Source of the DNA: an uncultured Lachnospiraceae bacterium
Lineage (GTDB): Bacteria > Bacillota > Clostridia > Lachnospirales > Lachnospiraceae
NCBI GenBank assembly: GCA_910577825.1
Contig: CAJTOK010000009.1
Coordinates: forward strand, 1-64,000
Length of the DNA: 64,000 nt
Reading direction: 5' to 3'
The first letter of the stretch is position 1; the number at the start of each line of letters is the position of its first letter. Below the pieces are notes generated by a model. That model was not told the origin of the DNA, made no database searches, and worked only from the letters and a program-made list of their open reading frames with translations. Positions 26,920 to 35,885 of this stretch are shown here, piece after piece. The position numbers and the translations under genes were made by a program.

Positions 26920-27467
26920 ACAAGTCCCTCACTTTCCAGATATTTTTTTAATTCTTTCCTTATACGGAATAAAATTGATTTTACTGCACTTTTACTAAGA
27001 TGGAAATGTGCTGCAATTCCATCAATAGAATCATAGAAATAATATCTTCTTACAAAAATTTTGCGGTGCAGGGGTTTTTTCATTTTTAGAAATACATTAA
27101 CCGCTTCTGCTGCCTGTTTTATAATTATATCCTGTTCTATATCAAACGTCCCAATAACCCCTTCAAGCTCATCAAAAGCAGTTTCCAGGCTTTTGTTTCT
27201 TTTATCCGCCAGAAGATATTTGTATCTTTTAAGCGCAAGGTTCTTAGCAATACGGCAAAGAAAAGCTGATAAATATCCAGGCCTTGCATCCGGCATTGCA
27301 TTCCATGCCCCAAAATAAGTATCATTTACACATTCTTCCACATCCTGTTCCAGCAGCAGTATATTTCTAATAACATAAACAATCCTGTGCCCGTACTTTT
27401 TCTTAGTTTCATGGATAGCCGTTTCGCTGCGTTCCCAGTACAGGTTTACAATTTCATAATCCTCCAT
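26916..27467 (-). CDS. ECF-type RNA polymerase sigma factor
   Basis: 183-aa sigma-70-family protein with region 2 (QDVEECVNDTYFGAWNAMP, then LSAFLCRIAKNLALKRYK) and region 4 (FVRRYYFYDSIDGIAAHFHLSKSAVKSILFRIRKEL, helix-turn-helix). Regions 1.1 and 3 are absent, as in ECF factors. It is translationally coupled to the downstream membrane protein gene, its probable anti-sigma. Such pairs usually activate their own promoter and envelope-stress genes; no target promoter was identified here. Confidence 0.87.
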   Translation of the reverse strand: MEDYEIVNLYWERSETAIHETKKKYGHRIVYVIRNILLLEQDVEECVNDTYFGAWNAMPDARPGYLSAFLCRIAKNLALKRYKYLLADKRNKSLETAFDELEGVIGTFDIEQDIIIKQAAEAVNVFLKMKKPLHRKIFVRRYYFYDSIDGIAAHFHLSKSAVKSILFRIRKELKKYLESEGLV

Positions 27468-27543
27468 TAATAATTACCCTCCCTCCTTTAAAAGTTTCTA
27501 TATATTATGTACGCTTTTCCGTTAACTGGTTGCATTTTATACA

Positions 27544-27570
27544 TTAAAAAAAGCTGCCCTGGCAGCTTTT
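27544..27570 (-). terminator. Terminator of the 82-aa gene
   Basis: AAAAGCTGC pairs with GCAGCTTTT around a tetraloop, followed on the minus strand by a run of seven T, 17 nt past the stop at 27587. Confidence 0.85.
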
Positions 27571-27586
27571 AAATCCAAACGTATAT

Positions 27587-27835
27587 TTACCAGCCAATAT
27601 GCTGGTTATGTCCATAGCCTTTAAGTTCCGTTTTCTTCTCCTCCAGCTTACGGCTTCTGCTCCGGTATTCCTCCTGTGGTATAGCCCCGTCCGCATAATA
27701 CCTTTCAAGATTCTCCTCAAAATCCTTTAAAGACTCATGCGCCATATCTTTATAATTATTTTCACAGGCCATCTCCATAGAGCGCCATAAACCATCCAGT
27801 TCCTGCCTTGCTTTTTTCTTCTTCCCAAATAACAT
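27587..27835 (-). CDS. Small hypothetical helical protein
   Basis: 82-aa protein, strongly charged and predicted mostly helical (KKKKARQELDGLWRSMEM..., EEYRSRSRKLEEKKTELKGYG). The middle part, LERYYADGAIPQEEY, resembles the short SHOCT-like helix that ends many small bacterial proteins, but I cannot assign a family. A ribosome site (GGAGCTGCAGGT) lies before the ATG, and promoter and terminator candidates flank the gene, so it is probably real and monocistronic. Confidence 0.65.
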   Translation of the reverse strand: MLFGKKKKARQELDGLWRSMEMACENNYKDMAHESLKDFEENLERYYADGAIPQEEYRSRSRKLEEKKTELKGYGHNQHIGW

Positions 27836-27873
27836 ACCTGCAGCTCCTTTGTTTAACGTTATGCTATTTGTAT

Positions 27874-27901
27874 ATTATAACATATTTTTAAATTATTGGA
27901 A
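27874..27901 (-). promoter_or_regulatory. Possible promoter of the 82-aa gene
   Basis: On the minus strand TTCCAA (27896-27901), 16 nt, then an extended -10 TGTTATAAT whose TATAAT is at 27874-27879. It lies in the short gap after the SGNH gene. Confidence 0.45.
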
Positions 27902-27920
27902 GCATTTTAACCTGTATTTA

Positions 27921-28979
27921 TTAATCTGTTTTCATTTGTTCTGTTTTTTCTTTATAGTATTTTCTTGTTTCCTCCCATTGCAAATCTGTTCTTTCTTCAA
28001 TTCCAAATTGTTCCTTTAATATCCTGCCAATATAATTTGTTATTTTTATCCCTCCCCATATATTGCCATGCCCGTCATCTGCATTATCTGTTTTGAAATT
28101 ATAGTTTATTTTTTCATATAAATTTTTTTCATTAAAATCAATGTACAACAAACCATTTTCATCTGCATATTTTTGTATTGTATAATATTTTTCTATGCTT
28201 CCTGCTGTAGAGGGATTTTTAACAAGGATTAATGGAATATTTTCCTGCCTGCAAAGTTTTGTTATTTTTTCTAAATATTCTTTCATCAGGGAAACCATCT
28301 CCACATTATTTTCTGTTACATCTGCTGTAACTTCAAATGGCTGGAAATCCTCACGCCCACAAGATGTTAAAAGTGGTGCATAACCTTTTAATTCATAATG
28401 TTTCTCCATTTCCCTGAATTTAAAATCATTTTCCATAAGCCCTGTCCACCTTGTATGGTAACGTATATTTGGAAAATAATAACTGGATAAAGACTGCTGT
28501 GTATCCAGCCTGCAAATTGTTTTTACTGCCTCCATTTTTACCGGAGACCACTTCATATAATCAAAAGCTTTCCTCGTACAGCTTTCAGCTGTGTTCAATG
28601 CCTCTTCTGCAGTATATGTAAACAAAATGTAACATTCCAGGACAACTGCTTTTGGATGCTGGTATTTAAGTGCTTCTTTTAACCAGAAATATGATGTAAC
28701 AAGATTCTGCTGTTCACACCCCAGATTATAACTTGTAATCCCATAATTATTATATAATTCCTGTGGTATGAAAAATGATGCTGCATGGCTGCTTCCAAAA
28801 AATAATACGTCTGCTGTATCTTCTTCCATCTGGTAAAAACCAAGGTATGTAGATGTAGTTGGCCATGTACTGTCCATAAAGAATTTTGGTACTATTAACT
28901 GGTATATATATTTTACACACACACTTAAAATACATATAAAAACTATACATTTACATATAAACCCCTGGTGCTTTTTCAT
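27921..28979 (-). CDS. SGNH-hydrolase-like membrane-anchored partner of MBOAT acyltransferase
   Basis: 352-aa protein with an N-terminal membrane anchor (about residues 10-30) and an extracytoplasmic SGNH/GDSL-like domain: VLFFGSSHAASF holds the nucleophile-type serine, YNLGCEQQN the following block, and DDGHGNIWGG near residue 310 the Asp/His pair. It starts 3 nt after the MBOAT gene. AlgJ/AlgX/DltD-like proteins of this type take the acyl group delivered by an MBOAT protein and put it onto a surface polymer. Teichoic acid, exopolysaccharide and peptidoglycan are all possible acceptors; no biosynthetic genes nearby choose among them. Confidence 0.78.
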   Translation of the reverse strand: MKKHQGFICKCIVFICILSVCVKYIYQLIVPKFFMDSTWPTTSTYLGFYQMEEDTADVLFFGSSHAASFFIPQELYNNYGITSYNLGCEQQNLVTSYFWLKEALKYQHPKAVVLECYILFTYTAEEALNTAESCTRKAFDYMKWSPVKMEAVKTICRLDTQQSLSSYYFPNIRYHTRWTGLMENDFKFREMEKHYELKGYAPLLTSCGREDFQPFEVTADVTENNVEMVSLMKEYLEKITKLCRQENIPLILVKNPSTAGSIEKYYTIQKYADENGLLYIDFNEKNLYEKINYNFKTDNADDGHGNIWGGIKITNYIGRILKEQFGIEERTDLQWEETRKYYKEKTEQMKTD

Positions 28980-28982
28980 TTT

Positions 28983-30455
28983 TCAGAACCCTCCATAAAT
29001 AAAATCCTGTGCATTAAATCCAAATCCATATGTGCCAAAAACCATAATCCCTATAACTGCAAAAATATAAAAAGCCCACCGTATATACACAGGTTTTTTT
29101 AAAATATTTTTCCTGATACTTGTACCTTTTTCCTGTTTTTTTCCTATAACTGCAAATACCAGGACTGATATGGAAAGAACCAGCCATTCTTTCCAGTTTA
29201 AACCAAGTGCAAATATTTCATCATTAAAAAATATCCATATATTATGTACACTAAACATGCTTTCTAACATGGAAATCCCTGTCTTCAGCCTGTCTGCACG
29301 GAATATAACCCATGCACACATAACCAGAAAAAACACCCCTGCCTGCTGTACTGCTTTTTTTATATTTTCTGGAAGTTTAAGCAGGCTGTATATTTTATCC
29401 TGTAAAGGTTTAAAAATTCCTCCTGCAATCTGGTATACTGCGTGCATCAAGCCCCAGAATATAAATTTATATCCTGCACCATGCCAGATTCCACTGGCTG
29501 TAAATGTAATAACCAGGTTTAAATTTTTTCTGTTTTTGCCCTTTCTGCTGCCGCCAAGTGGTATATAGATGTAATCACGCAGCCAGCTGCTGAGTGAAAT
29601 ATGCCATCTTCTCCAGAAATCTTTAACAGATGTTGCAAAATACGGGCGCATAAAATTATTAACCAGTGTTATGCCAAATAAAGCTGCTACACCCTGTGAT
29701 ATTTTTACACATGCAAGGAAATCTGTATATAATTCTATGCTGTATAAAATACCCGCAACAAGCACGTAACACCCTGTATAAGCCTCAGGCTCTCCAAAAA
29801 CTTTATCTACAATTACTGCTGCTTTGTCTGCAATCATAAACTTCAGGAAAAATCCCCATAAAACCATCTGCAGCCCTTTTACAAATGTATCTTCATTAAA
29901 TAAATGGCCTGTGTAAAGCTGGCTTTTAAGCTGGCTGTAACGTGGTATTGGCCCTTGTACTATCTGTGGGAAAAACAGGATAAATAATGTATATTTTGCA
30001 AAATTTTTCTGTGCTTTTATTTTCCCCGTATAAATATCTGATAAATAAGATACAATCTGTAATGTATAAAAAGATATTCCCATTGGGACTACCCATGGAA
30101 TTTCTTCCATATGTAAAATATAAACTATAATAAAATTGCTGTTTTTAATTATTAACCACGGAAATACTATTATAACTATTGTTATAACCAATACAGTTCT
30201 TTTTAGTTTTTTAACAGCCAGTTTTCTGCCTGTTTTTATATATAAATCTGCTGTAAGCCACTGTAAAAAAATACCTGCACCATAAGACAGTATTATAGTT
30301 CCCAAAATAATCCACCACCCGGTTTTATAGGCTATAAAGTAAAATATTATGCTTCCTGCCAGCAGGATGGCCCATCTGGTTTGTAATGGCATAATATAAT
30401 ATAAAACCAGTACCAGAATTACAAATATATAAAAAGCAAACGATGTATATGTCAT
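28983..30455 (-). CDS. MBOAT family membrane O-acyltransferase (DltB/AlgI-like)
   Basis: 490-aa polytopic protein (10 or more membrane segments) with MBOAT hallmarks: WRRWHISLSSWLRDYIYIPLGG and the catalytic histidine in ASGIWHGAGYKF. It would move an acyl group from a cytoplasmic donor across the membrane to the SGNH-like partner encoded 3 nt downstream. Usually the family has a DFSGY-type motif around residue 240; here it reads TDFLACVKISQG, a small deviation. A 24-bp palindrome lies 74 nt upstream, between this gene and the divergent XRE regulator. Confidence 0.88.
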   Translation of the reverse strand: MTYTSFAFYIFVILVLVLYYIMPLQTRWAILLAGSIIFYFIAYKTGWWIILGTIILSYGAGIFLQWLTADLYIKTGRKLAVKKLKRTVLVITIVIIVFPWLIIKNSNFIIVYILHMEEIPWVVPMGISFYTLQIVSYLSDIYTGKIKAQKNFAKYTLFILFFPQIVQGPIPRYSQLKSQLYTGHLFNEDTFVKGLQMVLWGFFLKFMIADKAAVIVDKVFGEPEAYTGCYVLVAGILYSIELYTDFLACVKISQGVAALFGITLVNNFMRPYFATSVKDFWRRWHISLSSWLRDYIYIPLGGSRKGKNRKNLNLVITFTASGIWHGAGYKFIFWGLMHAVYQIAGGIFKPLQDKIYSLLKLPENIKKAVQQAGVFFLVMCAWVIFRADRLKTGISMLESMFSVHNIWIFFNDEIFALGLNWKEWLVLSISVLVFAVIGKKQEKGTSIRKNILKKPVYIRWAFYIFAVIGIMVFGTYGFGFNAQDFIYGGF

Positions 30456-30528
30456 ATCTTATGTTCCCTTCGCGTTCCAGAATATCTTATAGCAATATTT
30501 CCTTTGTATTATCGTCAGTTTTAGCGGA

Positions 30529-30552
30529 AAACATTAGCTATAGCTAATGTTT
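30529..30552. promoter_or_regulatory. 24-bp perfect palindrome, likely operator
   Basis: A perfect palindrome with half-site AAACATTAGCTA lies in the 177-nt gap between the divergent MBOAT operon and the XRE gene. Its position and symmetry fit an operator bound by a dimeric helix-turn-helix regulator, with the adjacent XRE protein the first candidate. There is no T-run, so it is not a terminator. Confidence 0.6.
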
Positions 30553-30632
30553 ATTTGTATTACCTTGTTAATCTGCAATAAATACTTCATTAAAATAATG
30601 TAAATACAGAAATATGGAAAGGGGTATATTAT

Positions 30633-30965
30633 ATGACAGATTTGGATTTTAAAACGATTGGTATAAATATTAAAAAAAGACGTAATTATCTTGGAATTAC
30701 ACAAGAAGCTATTGCAAATTATTTAGATGTAAACCCAAGCCATATTTCTAATATTGAATGTGGCCGTGCAAATCCTTCTTTAACTGTACTTGTAAAGATT
30801 GCCAATATACTCCAGTGCAGTGTGGATGTTTTTATTGAGAAAGAATATACTTTCCAGACTGACTGCCAGACAGACCAGATGCTAAATAATGAAATCCTAA
30901 AGAAATTAAAGAACTGTAATACAGAAAAAAAGAGCAGAATATTAAAAATGATAGACCTTATGTAA
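30633..30965 (+). CDS. XRE-family transcriptional regulator
   Basis: 110-aa protein whose residues 8-62 form a Cro/CI-type helix-turn-helix (IKKRRNYLGITQEAIANYLDVNPSHISNIECGRANPSL). The remaining ~45 residues are a charged helical tail likely used in dimer formation. GGAAAGGGG precedes the ATG. It is divergent from the MBOAT/SGNH operon and shares with it the palindrome at 30529-30552, so it may regulate itself and that operon. No ligand domain is present. Confidence 0.87.
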   Translation: MTDLDFKTIGINIKKRRNYLGITQEAIANYLDVNPSHISNIECGRANPSLTVLVKIANILQCSVDVFIEKEYTFQTDCQTDQMLNNEILKKLKNCNTEKKSRILKMIDLM

Positions 30966-30989
30966 AAACCATAAATAATCCTGGTACAA

Positions 30990-31030
30990 AATAAGACCGC
31001 CTTTATATAAATAAAACAGGCAGTCTTATT
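30990..31030. terminator. Bidirectional terminator between convergent genes
   Basis: AATAAGAC/GTCTTATT with an inner GCCT/AGGC pair and a loop of about 15 nt lies between the stops of the XRE gene and cheR. The T-rich tails are modest on both strands. Confidence 0.6.
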
Positions 31031-31051
31031 ATTTATGTTTCCTTATACAAT

Positions 31052-31831
31052 TTACATTTTCTTATAGAAGAATGATTTAAATGTTGAAAATCCTGAATTT
31101 CCAGGGGATATTATCTGTTCTGTGCTTCCTACAAAAAGTATGCCGTCTTTTTTAAGTGCAGCGTTAAACTTTTTGTATATTTCGTCTTTGGCTTCTTCTG
31201 TAAAATATATCATTACATTGCGGCATACTATCATATTGCAGCCTGAAGGGTATGTATCTTTTAAAAGGTTATGCTGTTTAAATTCAACACATCTTTTTAC
31301 TTCATCTGAAATCTGGTAACTCCTTGTGCCTGTTTTGGTAAAATATTTTGTAATGTATTCTTTAGGAAGCCCTTTTAAGCTTTTTTCATCATAAACACCA
31401 ATCTGTGCTTTTTCAAGTACCTGCCTGTCAATATCCGTTGCAATAATTTTTATTCTGTTCATAGGGATAAATTTGGCAAGGAGCATAACGAGTGTATATG
31501 GCTCATCACCTGTAGAACAGGCAGCACTCCATATTTTTACATTACTGCTTCCGAATTTTTCAAATAAATATGGGAACATTTCATTTTCAAGTAATTTCCA
31601 CTGTTCAGGATTCCTGTAAAATTCAGAAACATTTATTGTAAGATAGGCTACAAATTCATCAAGAAGTTCCTTGTCTTTTGAAATAGCATTTATATATTCA
31701 TCATATGAACTGATTTTCCTCTTATTGATAAGTGAATCTATACGCCTTTTCATCTGTCTTTCTTTATAACAGCTTAAATCAATCTTTGTAAGCTGGTATA
31801 CTCTGGTTTTGAATTTTTCATAATCACCCAT
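31052..31831 (-). CDS. cheR: Chemotaxis protein methyltransferase CheR
   Basis: 259-aa SAM-dependent glutamate O-methyltransferase of chemoreceptors. The N-terminal helical domain is followed by the CheR catalytic core: LTINVSEFYRNPEQW, IWSAACSTGDEPYTLVML (SAM binding), IIATDIDRQVLEKA and the late NVMIYF. No other chemotaxis gene is adjacent in this window, so the other parts must lie elsewhere. It suggests, without proving, motility. Confidence 0.93.
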   Translation of the reverse strand: MGDYEKFKTRVYQLTKIDLSCYKERQMKRRIDSLINKRKISSYDEYINAISKDKELLDEFVAYLTINVSEFYRNPEQWKLLENEMFPYLFEKFGSSNVKIWSAACSTGDEPYTLVMLLAKFIPMNRIKIIATDIDRQVLEKAQIGVYDEKSLKGLPKEYITKYFTKTGTRSYQISDEVKRCVEFKQHNLLKDTYPSGCNMIVCRNVMIYFTEEAKDEIYKKFNAALKKDGILFVGSTEQIISPGNSGFSTFKSFFYKKM

Positions 31832-31849
31832 TTTTCATATACCTCCACG

Positions 31850-31886
31850 AAAAAACGCCAATCCGTTTACTCTTTACGGATTGGCG
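31850..31886 (-). terminator. Terminator of the cmk-ispH-rpsA run
   Basis: An 11-bp perfect stem, CGCCAATCCGT (31856-31866) with ACGGATTGGCG (31876-31886), 9-nt loop, is followed on the minus strand by six T. It stands 10 nt after the S1 stop and overlaps the start region of cheR. Confidence 0.92.
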
Positions 31887-31896
31887 GAAAAAATAA

Positions 31897-33003
31897 TTAC
31901 TCAGTTACATCTTCACCGGCAGGTTCCTCATCCGTCTGTGAATCATTTAATAAAGCTTTAATACTTAAACTGATTTTATGGTCTTCCTTATTGAAATCAA
32001 CTACTTTAGCTTCAATCTCCTGTCCTGTTTTAAGTACATCAGATGGTTTGTCAACATGCTCTTTTGAAATCTGTGAAACATGCAGGAGTGCGTCTACACC
32101 AGGTTCAAGTTCAATAAATGCACCGAAATCTGCCATTCTTGCAACAGTTCCTTTAACTACTGAACCTGTGCTGTATTTTTCATCAGCATTTAACCAAGGG
32201 TTCTGGTCTTCAAATTTCAGGCTGAGTGCAATCTTGTCATCTTTTATATCTTTAATAAGAACCTTTGTCTTGTCACCTACACTAAATACCTTCTTAGGGT
32301 TCTCAACGCGTCCCCATGACATCTCTGAAATATGCAGAAGCCCGTCTGCGCCGCCTAAGTCAATAAATGCACCAAAATCTGTAAGGTTCTTTACTGTACC
32401 TTCTACTGTGTCACCAATGTTTATCCTTGCGAACAGCTCCTCCTGGAGTTTCTTCTTCTCCGCAACAAGAAGCTGCTTCCTGTCACCTATAATCCTTCTC
32501 TTTTTAGGATTAAATTCACTTATGACAAATTCTATCTCCTGTCCTGAGTATTTGGAAAGGTCTTTTTCATAAGTATCTGATACAAGGCTTGCAGGTATAA
32601 ATACTTTTGTTTCATCAACCACTACGCTTAAACCGCCTGCAAGTACGGCTGAAACTGTAGCTTTAAGCACTTCCTTGTTCTCAAATGCTTCCCTTATGCG
32701 CTCGTTGCTCTTTTCCATGGCAAGACGCTTGTATGTGAGGAGTACCTGTCCTTCACCGTCATTTACCTTAAGGACTTTGGCACTCATTTTATCGCCTTCT
32801 TTAACTACTTCCCTAAGGTCGGTACCTGACTGGTTACTGTATTCATTCCTGGTAATAATGCCATCAGATTTGTAACCAATGTTTAAAACGATTTCATCTT
32901 CCTTAACGCTGATAACTGTCCCTTCTACAATCTCCCCACTGTGGATTGTTACTAAGTTTTCTTCTTTCAATAACTGTCCAAATTCATCGTTCATTTCTGA
33001 CAT
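31897..33003 (-). CDS. rpsA: Ribosomal protein S1-like RNA-binding protein
   Basis: 368-aa protein with four S1 (OB-fold) repeats at about residues 17-85, 105-165, 190-258 and 275-345. The last two carry the classic GAFIDLGG-DGLLHISEMSWGR and GAFIELEPGVDALLHVSQIS. Gram-positive S1 homologues are shorter than the six-domain E. coli S1, and this length is usual for Clostridia. The ATG at 33003 is placed 9 nt after AAGGAGG and overlaps the ispH 3' end by 20 nt, the well-known clostridial ispH-rpsA arrangement (fused in some species). Confidence 0.92.
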   Translation of the reverse strand: MSEMNDEFGQLLKEENLVTIHSGEIVEGTVISVKEDEIVLNIGYKSDGIITRNEYSNQSGTDLREVVKEGDKMSAKVLKVNDGEGQVLLTYKRLAMEKSNERIREAFENKEVLKATVSAVLAGGLSVVVDETKVFIPASLVSDTYEKDLSKYSGQEIEFVISEFNPKKRRIIGDRKQLLVAEKKKLQEELFARINIGDTVEGTVKNLTDFGAFIDLGGADGLLHISEMSWGRVENPKKVFSVGDKTKVLIKDIKDDKIALSLKFEDQNPWLNADEKYSTGSVVKGTVARMADFGAFIELEPGVDALLHVSQISKEHVDKPSDVLKTGQEIEAKVVDFNKEDHKISLSIKALLNDSQTDEEPAGEDVTE

Positions 33004-33835
33004 ATGATTGAACCTCCTTAATTATTTTATTTGGAGCCGATGCCCCAGCAGTAATACCCACGCTACGAAAAGATTGAAGTTTCTTCAAATCCAGGTCATC
33101 AAGTGTCTGTATAAAATATGTGTCCGGACATGCTCCTTTGCATATTTCAAACAATTTCTGCGTGTTCGAACTATGTTTTCCACCTATTACTAACATCGCG
33201 TCGGATTGCCCCGCAATAGTACCCGCTTCTGTCTGACGCTCTTCGGTAGCGTTGCAAATTGTATTCATAACAAGTATATCATAACTCTTTTTCGCTAAAA
33301 TATCAACTATATCTTGAAATTTATTGTAATTAAATGTCGTCTGCGAAACAACACATAGCTTCTGTCCCTTATAATTACTATATTTTTCTGCTTCTTCTGT
33401 ACTCCCGATAATATCCGCATGGCCTTCACACCAGCCACATACAGCAATAACTTCAGGGTGTTTTGCATCCCCTGTTATTATTATATGGTATCCTTCACTG
33501 TATTTTTCCTCTACTATATGGTGTATTTTGGAAACAAACGGGCATGTTGCATCTGCTATATGGACATTTTTCCCTTCCAGTTTCTTTAATGTTTCTTTGG
33601 ATATGCCATGTGAGCGTATAATTACTGTAACATCCCCGCCTTCATCAAGGCTTTCTACATCTTCTATAACTTTTACGCCTCTGCTTTCAAGGTCAGATAC
33701 TACCTGCTCATTATGGATAAGCGGCCCTAATGTAAACACCCTGCCGCCTTTTGAAGCTTCTTTATATGCCATGTCCACTGCCCTTTTAACACCAAAGCAG
33801 AAACCTGCACTTTTTGCAACTGTAACTTTCCTCAT
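32984..33835 (-). CDS. ispH: 4-hydroxy-3-methylbut-2-enyl diphosphate reductase
   Basis: Last enzyme of the MEP isoprenoid pathway, an Fe-S reductase making IPP and DMAPP. The three cluster cysteines are in AGFCFGVKRAVD, ADATCPFVSKIH and NTICNATEERQ. I choose the ATG at 33835 (MRKVTVAKSAG), which matches family starts and follows AAGGGG; the frame extends to 33877, but the extra 14 residues are not family-like. That gives 283 aa. Its end overlaps rpsA and its start lies 49 nt after cmk. Confidence 0.94.
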   Translation of the reverse strand: MRKVTVAKSAGFCFGVKRAVDMAYKEASKGGRVFTLGPLIHNEQVVSDLESRGVKVIEDVESLDEGGDVTVIIRSHGISKETLKKLEGKNVHIADATCPFVSKIHHIVEEKYSEGYHIIITGDAKHPEVIAVCGWCEGHADIIGSTEEAEKYSNYKGQKLCVVSQTTFNYNKFQDIVDILAKKSYDILVMNTICNATEERQTEAGTIAGQSDAMLVIGGKHSSNTQKLFEICKGACPDTYFIQTLDDLDLKKLQSFRSVGITAGASAPNKIIKEVQSYVRNER

Positions 33836-33884
33836 TACTGGTATACGCCCCTTTTTATTTAATCGGATTATAACCATAAAAACT

Positions 33885-34556
33885 TTAGCCTGCTGCCTTT
33901 TTGCTGCTGTATATGTTAATTACTGCATTTACAGCATCTTCTATTGATAAATCCGAGGTATCAAGCAGCACAGCATCTTCTGCCTGTTTTAAAGGTGATG
34001 TTTCCCTGTCCATATCCTGCCTGTCCCTTTTAATTATATCCTGTTTTAACATTTCTATATCACAGGCAATGCCACGTTCTTTCTGTTCTTTATATCTGCG
34101 CCTTGCCCTTTCATCTGCGCTTGCAGTAAGGTAAACTTTAGTTTCTGCATCCGGGAGCACACATGTGCCTATATCACGCCCGTCCATTATTATATCCTTA
34201 ACCGCAGCAAGGTTTCTCTGTATATCCAGAAGTTTGGCCCTTACTGCTGGATACCTGGCAATATCTGATGTTGCCATGCTTACCTGTTCTGTCCTTATAA
34301 AAGCATTTACATTTTCACCATTTAATATTACCATCTGTTCCCCATCCTGGTATTCTATGGAAATATCTATATCCCCACATGCTGCCTGTACTGCCGCTTC
34401 ATCCCCGCTGGCTATGCCTTTCCTTATAAAATAAAGTGCCATTGCCCTGTACATTGCGCCTGTATCAACATATATAAAACCAAGTTTTTCTGCTGCAAGC
34501 CTTGCTATTGTGCTTTTGCCTGCACCAGCAGGCCCGTCTATTGCTATATTGTGCAT
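33885..34556 (-). CDS. cmk: Cytidylate kinase
   Basis: 223-aa P-loop kinase that phosphorylates CMP and dCMP. It shows IAIDGPAGAGKSTIARL, the YVDTGAMYRA block, MDGRDIGTCVLPDA and the lid-type RARRRYKEQ with DRQDMDRE.SPLK, all typical. It is the first of a cmk-ispH-rpsA run often conserved in Clostridia and lies 20 nt past the flavoprotein gene. Confidence 0.95.
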   Translation of the reverse strand: MHNIAIDGPAGAGKSTIARLAAEKLGFIYVDTGAMYRAMALYFIRKGIASGDEAAVQAACGDIDISIEYQDGEQMVILNGENVNAFIRTEQVSMATSDIARYPAVRAKLLDIQRNLAAVKDIIMDGRDIGTCVLPDAETKVYLTASADERARRRYKEQKERGIACDIEMLKQDIIKRDRQDMDRETSPLKQAEDAVLLDTSDLSIEDAVNAVINIYSSKKAAG

Positions 34557-34575
34557 AACTGCTATCTCCTGTTAA

Positions 34576-35841
34576 TTATTTATTATTGACTGTGCAGCCC
34601 GCAGCGGATTTGCCTGCCAGATATCCCGTTGACCATGCTATCTGCAGGTTATATCCCCCTGTCATGGCATCAGTATCAATTACTTCCCCTGCAAAATACA
34701 TTCCTTTTACTTTTTTAGATTCCATTGTGGCAGGATTAATATCCTTTACCATCACGCCACCCCTGGTAATAATTGCTTCATTAAACCCCCTTATGCTTTC
34801 TGGCGTCATTACAAGCCCTTTTAACAGGCCTGCAAGCCCGGCTCTCTCCTCTCTTGTAACTGAATGGACTTTTTTATCCGCATCTATTCCAGAAAGCCTG
34901 GTTATAACAGGCACCATCTTTGCTGGCAGAAGCCTTCCAAGGCTGTTTTTAAAACAGCTGTTCTTACATTCTGAAAAATCCCTTAATATTCTCTCATCCA
35001 GCTGCTGTTTTGTCAATGCAGGTTTTAAATCTGTTATAAATTCCATGCCCGCAACGTCTTTTCCAGACATATAACAGCTTGCCGTAAGGACTAAAGGCCC
35101 GCTTATCCCAAAATGTGTAAAAAGCATTTCGCCCATTTCTCTATATAAAACTTTCTTCCCGTCTTTAAGGGATAATTCCACATTGCGCAGTGAAAGCCCC
35201 TGCAGTTCCTTTACAAAACCCTCTCTAATATTTACAGGCACAAGTGATGGTGATGGCATTTTAACATTATGTCCTGTATTTGTGGCAAACCTGTATCCAT
35301 CCCCTGTAGAACCAGTGGACGGGTATGAAACGCCCCCTGTTGCAGTTATAACAGCATCTGCCCTGATTGTTTCCAGCCTTTTGCCGGATTTAATATCCAC
35401 ACTTTTAAAAACCCCGTCTTTTATATTTATATTTTTCACTTCTGTATTATAATAAATTTTTACATGTCTTTTTTCAAGCATATCTTTAAATGTCTTAATA
35501 ACATCAGAAGATTTATCCGAAACAGGAAATACCCTGCCGCCACGCTCTGTTTTAAGCTTTAACCCGTTATTTTCCAGAAAATCCATTAACTTCTGGCTGT
35601 CCATTGCAGAAAATGCACTGTATAAAAACTTTGGGTTTGATACAACATGAAGAAGCAGGTTCTGTATACCACTGTTATTTGTAATATTACACCTGCCCTT
35701 TCCTGTTATATAAAGCTTTTTGCCAATTTTTTCATTTTTCTCGGCAATAAGGACTTCTGCACCTGCATCTGCTGCCGCCACAGCCGCCATTATCCCTGCC
35801 GCCCCTCCGCCAATTACGATAATTTTAATTTGTTTATCCAA
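34576..35841 (-). CDS. HI0933/BaiN-family NAD(P)/FAD-dependent oxidoreductase
   Basis: 421-aa flavoprotein with the FAD-binding VIGGGAAGIMAAVAAADAGAEV at the N-terminus, KLYITGKGRCNITN, ATGGVSYPSTGSTGDG and a closing FAD contact YFAGEVIDTDAMTGGYNLQIAWSTG. This family includes BaiN of bile-acid dehydroxylating Clostridia, but most members are widespread housekeeping flavoproteins of unknown substrate; nothing nearby indicates bile-acid metabolism. It precedes cmk closely, as in many Firmicutes. Confidence 0.9.
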   Translation of the reverse strand: MDKQIKIIVIGGGAAGIMAAVAAADAGAEVLIAEKNEKIGKKLYITGKGRCNITNNSGIQNLLLHVVSNPKFLYSAFSAMDSQKLMDFLENNGLKLKTERGGRVFPVSDKSSDVIKTFKDMLEKRHVKIYYNTEVKNINIKDGVFKSVDIKSGKRLETIRADAVITATGGVSYPSTGSTGDGYRFATNTGHNVKMPSPSLVPVNIREGFVKELQGLSLRNVELSLKDGKKVLYREMGEMLFTHFGISGPLVLTASCYMSGKDVAGMEFITDLKPALTKQQLDERILRDFSECKNSCFKNSLGRLLPAKMVPVITRLSGIDADKKVHSVTREERAGLAGLLKGLVMTPESIRGFNEAIITRGGVMVKDINPATMESKKVKGMYFAGEVIDTDAMTGGYNLQIAWSTGYLAGKSAAGCTVNNK

Positions 35842-35885
35842 TATTTCTCTCCGTATTCCTGATTTGAAAGTAAAAGTAACAATTA

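Noticed and set aside
34576..35841. Naming the flavoprotein baiN and inferring bile-acid dehydroxylation
   Set aside because: The family is broad and no bai genes are in the window.
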